Shown in pieces: positions 59,500 through 64,000 of a DNA stretch of 64,000 nucleotides. How positions within the stretch are numbered: position 1 is the first letter of the stretch; each line of letters begins with the position of its first letter. Location of the stretch: positions 1,922,001 to 1,986,000 of the forward strand of contig NZ_CP009287.1 in assembly GCF_000758705.1 (NCBI RefSeq), in the 5' to 3' direction. This DNA is from Paenibacillus graminis (GTDB taxonomy: Bacteria > Bacillota > Bacilli > Paenibacillales > Paenibacillaceae). The notes under the pieces are model-generated. The model saw nothing but the letters and a program-made list of their open reading frames with translations. It did no database searches and was not told the origin of the DNA. The translations under genes were made by a program, and so were the position numbers.

Positions 59500-60826
59500 T
59501 TTGCAGATTAAGGCGAAGCGGGAGGTGTGCTCCTTCGAATTCCATTCGGTTCCCGGAGACAAATCAATCTCCCAGCGGGCCATTGTGCTGAACGCTATTG
59601 CCGAAGGCAAAGGTACGGTGTACAATGTGCTGCGTTCCCGTGACATTGAGAGCTGCATCGCGATTCTGCGCCAATTAGGTGTAACGATTGCATGGAACGG
59701 GGATGATCTGTCTGTGCATGGAAAAGGGCTGCGGGGCCTGCAGGCACCGGCGGGCAGGCTTGAGGTCGGGAATACGGCTACATCGGCCCGTTTGATATTG
59801 TCTGTACTGGCGGGACAGTCCTTTGCAGCGGAACTCGGCGGGAACGCACTGCTCTCGGCAAGACCCATGGACTGGGTTGTTCAGCCGCTGACGGACATGG
59901 GGGCTGTAATCGAATATCTTGGGACAAAAGGCTGCCTGCCTTTGCGGATTCAGGGAGCGTCCCCCTTGTCCCCCATAGAAATGGAAGCCACTGTGTTCAG
60001 CGCACAGGAAAAGTCAGCCCTGCTGTTCGCGGGATTATACGCGGAGGGAATCACATGTTACCGGCAACGCTGTCAAAGCCGGGATCATACCGAACGCCTG
60101 ATGCATTATTTCGGCATCGATATTCAATCCGACAACGATGTTACATTCCTGAAGGGTGGCAAGGCCTTTTCCGCCAAGGATGTAATGGTTCCGGGTGATC
60201 TGTCCTCGGCGGCTTTTCTGCTGGCTGCATATGCTATTCGGAGAGCGGAGCGCAAGGGCAGCCTGCTGATCAAGGGGGTGGGTGTCAATCCAACCCGGAG
60301 CGGATTTACCGGGCTGCTTGCAGAGATGGGACTTCATTTGACGCTGCAAGCGGAAGCCGAGCTAATATCCGGGGAACCCATCGCAGATATCTATTGCACA
60401 CCGGGAACCCGGTTGTCCTCTGTCCTTGCTGAAGGCAACGGGCGAATACAGAGCCTGATTGACGAAGTTCCTTTGCTGGCAGCGGTATCGGCATTTGCGG
60501 AAGGGGATACGGTGATCAGGGATTGCGGGGAATTAAGAGACAAGGATACGAACCGGATTCAGACCACCGCAGGGGTGCTAAGAGCTTTTGGCGTAGAAAC
60601 TTCCTGCAGTGAAGACGAAATGGTCATTCATGGCGGCCGGCGTCTATCGCCTGCCATCGTTGACAGCTGTGGTGATCACCGGATCGCCATGACCGCAGCA
60701 GTATTGGCCAGCAGCCTGGACGAGCCTTCGATCATCCGCAACTGCGGCTGTATCAACGTTTCCTATCCGGGCTTTGTAGAGGATCTTTCGCAGTTTGCGG
60801 ATATTGATGTTTTGTACGCAGAATGA
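59456..60826 (+). CDS. EPSP-synthase-like enolpyruvyl transferase
   Basis: 456 residues. TTG 59456 follows GAGGTGATC at 9 bases, an almost ideal ribosome site inside the upstream gene. EPSP-synthase features are PGDKSISQR (Lys, Ser, Arg of the active site), GNTATSAR, RPMDWV, SAQEKSALLFAGL, DEVPLLAA and CGDHRIAM. Deviations: the loop GNAGTA of the E. coli enzyme reads GNTATS, with Ala at the Gly96 position; and the K-E-T-D-R segment reads K-D-T-N-R, replacing the conserved Glu341. Family enzymes transfer enolpyruvate from phosphoenolpyruvate to a hydroxyl group, normally of shikimate 3-phosphate. Being the last gene of a non-shikimate operon, it may use another acceptor; a spare aroA is the alternative. 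Confidence 0.88.
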   Translation: MALVRNRVGLPAKCDLQIKAKREVCSFEFHSVPGDKSISQRAIVLNAIAEGKGTVYNVLRSRDIESCIAILRQLGVTIAWNGDDLSVHGKGLRGLQAPAGRLEVGNTATSARLILSVLAGQSFAAELGGNALLSARPMDWVVQPLTDMGAVIEYLGTKGCLPLRIQGASPLSPIEMEATVFSAQEKSALLFAGLYAEGITCYRQRCQSRDHTERLMHYFGIDIQSDNDVTFLKGGKAFSAKDVMVPGDLSSAAFLLAAYAIRRAERKGSLLIKGVGVNPTRSGFTGLLAEMGLHLTLQAEAELISGEPIADIYCTPGTRLSSVLAEGNGRIQSLIDEVPLLAAVSAFAEGDTVIRDCGELRDKDTNRIQTTAGVLRAFGVETSCSEDEMVIHGGRRLSPAIVDSCGDHRIAMTAAVLASSLDEPSIIRNCGCINVSYPGFVEDLSQFADIDVLYAE

Positions 60827-60850
60827 ACTGTTTATTCCGCCTGAAAAGCC

Positions 60851-60886
60851 CCCCGGCACTGTAAAGATACGGTGCCGGGTTTTTTT
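60851..60886 (+). terminator. Intrinsic terminator of the seven-gene operon
   Basis: A 12-bp stem (CCCGGCACTGTA with TACGGTGCCGGG, one G-T pair), loop AAGA and seven T (60880-60886). Confidence 0.93.
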
Positions 60887-60888
60887 GA

Positions 60889-61180
60889 AGGATAAGAATT
60901 TATATGTTTTGGGGGGAACTGACTCCCCCTTATTTAACTGTAATACAGTGTGAAAAAATGTGGATATCTTGGAAGCCTCACAGGCATATACGCGATGCAG
61001 GAGGATAGGGCTCCATCCGCGGACTGAAGCGGACAGAGGAGCCCTTATTTTGCCAAAAATCTTACTTTTTCAGCAGTTACGGACTCAGGAGACGTTATAA
61101 CGTTCGATGGAGCCTGGAATATAGGGGAAAGGGAGAAATAAAGGCATCTCAGTCCGTAGTCCTGCGGAATAGACGAATCT
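60889..61180. repeat. Dispersed repeat R1, second copy
   Basis: Follows the operon terminator directly and shares with 49380-49625 the blocks ATTTATATGTTTTGGGG, GTGGATATCTT, GAAGCGGACAGAG and CATCTCAGTCCG in the same order; about 45 bp longer, mainly near its start. No gene is seen in 60827-61432. Confidence 0.85.
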
Positions 61181-61255
61181 TCTATCCATAACGGCTGCGG
61201 ATCGATCGCGAAGGAATAGGGCAATCCGTCTTTACCGGCTTCCTCGCAGGTGCTA

Positions 61256-61432
61256 GTTGGAAAAAGGGAACTTATTTTTCCGAAATTAAGAAATCCTGAG
61301 AGTTAGGTGGAAAAAGTAAACCTAATTGGGCCACATTTCTGGTCCAATGGCGAAATGGGCTGAATTAGTGTCTCTTTTTCCACTTCATCTGCCCGAGGGT
61401 AGGGTACTCTGGCAAATTAGTTAACCTTTTTC
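61256..61432. repeat. Dispersed repeat R2, second copy, split by an IS
   Basis: Same two direct and two inverted GTGGAAAAAGG-type motifs as at 49095-49276. The fourth motif is interrupted at 61432 by the insertion element; its rest continues at 62658 (CACTTAAAAAGTTGCCG). Confidence 0.85.
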
Positions 61433-62666
61433 TACGACTGTTGATTAACCTATATTTGGGAAATTTAAGTTACAGGATAGGAACACCCTCCATTCGAGCG
61501 GCAAAGATTGTAGGCGAAATAACCGATCGAATTCGGCGAATGTTAGTTTTGCGGTGCTATGGACCGAAGCATTCCCTTGGTCAAACAGATATTTGAGCAG
61601 AACGTACACCAATAAAGCCGTATAGAGCTGTCCATATACCGCATTTGGCGTGGTCCCAAATAATCTTGGAACATTCAGTTGTTGCTTAATCCAGCGAAAA
61701 AATACTTCGATCTGCCAACGTTTTCGATAAATCTCCGCGATTTTCTCAGGCGAATGCCAGTGCAAATTCGTTGCTAAGATGACGGGGTTGCCTTTCGGAT
61801 CTCGCAAGATCACCACTCGAAAACGTCGCTCGGAAAGGGCCTTGTTTTTTCCAAGCTGGCAGGTCAGATCTTGTTCAATGCTTCCCGTGAACGGTTTCTT
61901 ACGTATTCTAGGAACGGGATCATGAAAGGTCGTGTTGTCCCGAAGCCGGATCACAAAATACTGACGCTCGATTTGCACGTCGTAAGCGTCGAAAAACTTG
62001 TGTTTTCCGTAAGAACGATCCGCGACCAGAATGCGTGTCGGATCGATGAGCTCCGCACAACTGTTGAGATCATGCTCATTTCCTGTGGTCTCCGTTACCC
62101 GATGCAATTCCCCCCGGTCCGCTATGATTGCGACATGGAGTTTAATCCCGGATTTTTGCCCGCGAATGGGAGCCCAAGGAAGTCGGCCCATCCCCACCGT
62201 GACTTGAGTGGAGTCGACGACAAGCAGTTCTTTTGGGATGCCAAGGGAACGCTTCGTTTTGCGATTGCACAGCTCAATCATGATTGTCAGCAAACGCTTG
62301 AAGAGTGCAAACGGAACCTGTTTCGCTTTTTTGGAGAGGGTAGAGTGGTCCACCGCTCGCTGACCGTAATGAGCCATTTGCTGCTCGCCATCGCGGTACC
62401 CGCGCCATTGCTGGAAGGCCGCTTCACTAAGAAATAAGAACAAATCGTACACGGTAAATTTTCTAGCAACATCGATATATCCCAGTTCTTCCAGGATTGG
62501 CTTCATTCGTTCCGGGGGAATCACCGATTGCAGAATGTTCGATAATGAAGTAGACTTTTTCATGAGGTCGCCTCGTTTCGGATGTTTGTAGGGGTACAAA
62601 CACTTTACCGAATCGGCGGCCTTTTTTCTACATTTTTTTGGTTAATCAACAGCCGTAACCTTTTTC
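61424..62666. mobile_element. IS4-family insertion sequence with 9-bp target duplication
   Basis: The element proper is 61433-62657 (1225 bp). The terminal inverted repeats TACGACTGTTGATTAACC (left) and its complement with one mismatch (right) are 18 bp. Direct repeats ACCTTTTTC at 61424-61432 and 62658-62666 are the target-site duplication; removing one restores the uninterrupted order seen in the R2 copy at 49254-49276. One intact transposase gene inside. Confidence 0.93.
61445..62563 (-). CDS. IS4-family DDE transposase
   Basis: 372 residues. Catalytic residues: Asp in LVVDSTQVTVG, Asp in LVADRSYG, and the IS4 signature Y-x2-R-x3-E-x6-K in YRKRWQIEVFFRWIK. ATG 62563 follows GAGG at 8 bases; an upstream in-frame start at 62599 has no ribosome site. 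The stop codon lies inside the left terminal repeat. The frame is intact, so the element may be active. Confidence 0.95.
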   Translation of the reverse strand: MKKSTSLSNILQSVIPPERMKPILEELGYIDVARKFTVYDLFLFLSEAAFQQWRGYRDGEQQMAHYGQRAVDHSTLSKKAKQVPFALFKRLLTIMIELCNRKTKRSLGIPKELLVVDSTQVTVGMGRLPWAPIRGQKSGIKLHVAIIADRGELHRVTETTGNEHDLNSCAELIDPTRILVADRSYGKHKFFDAYDVQIERQYFVIRLRDNTTFHDPVPRIRKKPFTGSIEQDLTCQLGKNKALSERRFRVVILRDPKGNPVILATNLHWHSPEKIAEIYRKRWQIEVFFRWIKQQLNVPRLFGTTPNAVYGQLYTALLVYVLLKYLFDQGNASVHSTAKLTFAEFDRLFRLQSLPLEWRVFLSCNLNFPNIG

Positions 62667-62727
62667 CACTTAAAAAGTTGCCGTAGGATTCATGGGGAGT
62701 CGTTCTCCAGGTAACGCTAGAACCAAG

Positions 62728-62768
62728 ACGGCTGCGCTGTCCCTTGGAGGACCGCACAGCCGTTTTTG
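62728..62768 (+). terminator. Hairpin terminator
   Basis: A 15-bp stem with two mismatches (ACGGCTGCGCTGTCC with GGACCGCACAGCCGT) and TTTTTG behind it. It follows an R2 end and TTCTCCAGG sequence, the same arrangement as at 49302-49372. Confidence 0.7.
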
Positions 62769-62817
62769 TTCGCGCTTGAGGATGAAATCCGGGAGCGGCT
62801 GCCCGTTCCGTGAAGAA

Positions 62818-62841
62818 CGTCACAGCCCTGCGGCTGTGACG
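62818..62841 (-). terminator. Hairpin after the AraC-type gene
   Basis: A perfect 10-bp stem CGTCACAGCC/GGCTGTGACG, loop CTGC, 14 bases beyond the stop of the leftward gene; only a weak T stretch (TTCTTC) follows on the minus strand. Confidence 0.5.
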
Positions 62842-62855
62842 CCAGCAGGCCAGAG

Positions 62856-64000
62856 TTATTCCGCTTGTTCCTTCCCCTGGGAGAGCAGCCGGTCTGCAGC
62901 CTGCTGCTGCCGGTACTGTCCGGGGGTTTGCCCTGTCCGGGCCTTGAAGATCTTGTTGAAGTAGCTTACATTTGCATACCCGATATCCCGGCAGATTTCC
63001 TCGATGGAAAGGTCGAGCTGCAGCAACTCCATGGCCCGCTTGATCCGAAGCTGAATTAAATAATCGTTAATAGTCATCCCTGTAGACTCCTTGAAGATGC
63101 GGCTTAAATAAGAGGAACTGCGCTGCACGTGTTCAGCAACCGTGTCTACAGAAATATTTTTATTAAAATTAACATCCATATAATCCGTTGCCAGCTGCAG
63201 GGTCACATCCGTCATCTTCGAACGTTTCTCCTTGTGGTAGGCGATGATTCTGCTGCACATGTCCAGCAGGCACTCTTCCATATCCGGCAGCGTTTCCGCA
63301 CGCGACAGCACATCTGCGTAAGCCGGTCTGTCCCCGAAGACGGCGGACATGTCGCCACGGGTTTGGACAAGCGTCTTCATGATCTCCCCGCTCAGCTGAA
63401 AAAACAGCTGCTGGATATTCGCCTTCCCCAGCTTCCTGTCAATCGCCGTCCGGGTAATCTGCCGGATGGCACCGAAGCATTGCTCCCTGTCTGTCTGCAG
63501 CAATGCCTGCAGCAGCTTTGTTTCCAGCTCATACGGATAGTAATAAGCTTCTTCCGTCGACTTCCAGTCGCCCAGGATGCCATATGTCAGAATTTCGCCC
63601 TTGCCGATGTACATTTTCAGATTCAGTGCTTCCAGGGTATCTTCGTAGGCTGAGCACACGCTTTGTTCACCGCTATAACTCCGGCTGACAGCAATGGTCA
63701 CGTTCAAGCTGTACCGGTTCAGCAGAAGCTGCTTCAGCCGCTTGGCCTGTTCCAGCGGGAAGTCGTCCTCCTCCGCAGGAACGCTCAGCAGAATGACGGT
63801 CCGCTTGTCATCCTTGGCGAAGATTTCGCCGTCGATATCGGCTCCGAGCTCTTCCATAAGCCCGTAACGGAACAGATAAAACTGGATGCCGTCAGGCCCT
63901 TTTACCGGATATGGCTCTTCCAGCTCAAGAGTCAGCACGGCAAACCGGGTAAAATCCAGCCGGAGCCCCAGCAGCTCCGCCGCCTGATCCGTGCTGCCCC
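62856..64000 (-). CDS. AraC-type regulator (YesN-like), N-terminus outside window
   Basis: About 381 residues visible; the frame stays open to base 64000, so the start lies beyond the window (a GTG at 63938 is inside a conserved-looking stretch, LDFTRFAVLTLEL, and is not the start). The C-terminal end is a double helix-turn-helix of the AraC type (VDTVAEHVQRSSSYLSRIFK; IEEICRDIGYANVSYFNKIFK). The visible middle resembles the variable region of YesN-type response regulators, so a receiver domain may precede it; a membrane-bound AraC protein is the alternative. Target genes are not visible. Confidence 0.88.
   Translation of the reverse strand, partial: GSTDQAAELLGLRLDFTRFAVLTLELEEPYPVKGPDGIQFYLFRYGLMEELGADIDGEIFAKDDKRTVILLSVPAEEDDFPLEQAKRLKQLLLNRYSLNVTIAVSRSYSGEQSVCSAYEDTLEALNLKMYIGKGEILTYGILGDWKSTEEAYYYPYELETKLLQALLQTDREQCFGAIRQITRTAIDRKLGKANIQQLFFQLSGEIMKTLVQTRGDMSAVFGDRPAYADVLSRAETLPDMEECLLDMCSRIIAYHKEKRSKMTDVTLQLATDYMDVNFNKNISVDTVAEHVQRSSSYLSRIFKESTGMTINDYLIQLRIKRAMELLQLDLSIEEICRDIGYANVSYFNKIFKARTGQTPGQYRQQQAADRLLSQGKEQAE

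Noticed and set aside
61871..62437. A 188-codon plus-strand frame inside the IS
   Set aside because: Antisense to the intact IS4 transposase; no start signal.
1..64000. tRNA, rRNA, riboswitch or prophage features
   Set aside because: I looked for tRNA-like ends, conserved rRNA segments, T-box/SAM-type leaders and phage genes and saw none that I could support; a covariance-model scan would be needed to exclude small RNAs.

Overview
The window looks like chromosomal DNA of a Paenibacillus-type Gram-positive soil bacterium. Signs of this are S-layer-homology (SLH) surface enzymes, several YesM/YesN two-component systems beside CUT1 sugar ABC transporters without their own ATPase, many AraC and LacI regulators, strong AGGAGG ribosome sites and a moderate GC content. 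The taxon is an inference; no rRNA or tRNA gene is visible.

Layout. (1) 1-14070: the 3' part of a nonribosomal peptide (NRPS) locus. A serine-type A-T-thioesterase protein is followed by a 2812-residue synthetase with two almost identical tandem modules and an unusual C-C end, then an acetyltransferase. On the other strand lie an Sfp-type phosphopantetheinyl transferase and a LoaP/NusG-like antiterminator, and beyond them a BtrH-like protein. (2) 14175-17762: a surface M14 carboxypeptidase with SLH domains. (3) 18123-33469: a galactomannan-type utilization locus: AraC regulator, GH36 alpha-galactosidase, YesM/YesN pair, LplB/YtcP permeases, LipO-like lipoprotein, a 1189-residue SLH-anchored GH26 mannanase and a second GH26 enzyme without a signal peptide. 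(4) 33682-37830: an ECF sigma factor, its membrane anti-sigma factor, a secreted protein carrying the same outer domain, and a secreted beta-propeller. (5) 38656-48564: an alpha-galactoside locus: a second GH36 enzyme with a LacI regulator, divergent from a second YesM/YesN pair, a binding protein and two permeases. (6) 48565-49824: a gene-poor stretch packed with three kinds of dispersed repeat. (7) 49825-60826: a LacI regulator, an MFS exporter and a divergent seven-gene operon that I do not recognise as any described pathway: two DUF1611-family paralogues, a CGTase-like GH13 enzyme without signal peptide, a 144-residue orphan, a GT4 glycosyltransferase, an FrhB-type iron-sulfur protein and an EPSP-synthase-like enzyme. 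Matching palindromes lie in front of both the exporter and the operon. (8) 60827-64000: more copies of the dispersed repeats, one split by an IS4-family element with a 9-bp target duplication, then the C-terminal part of an AraC-type regulator running off the window.

How the parts fit. Regions 3 and 5 together could trim galactose from galactomannan or raffinose-type sugars, cut the mannan chain at the cell surface, import fragments and finish them inside; the ATPase, beta-mannosidase and epimerases must be elsewhere. Region 7 is the best candidate for an undescribed system: intracellular alpha-glucan enzymes combined with an enolpyruvyl transferase homologue, a possible flavin/Fe-S reductase, two DUF1611 proteins (family with a known N-acetyltransferase member) and an exporter under LacI control suggest synthesis and export of a modified glycan or small glycoside. 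That is inference from neighbourhood and family only.
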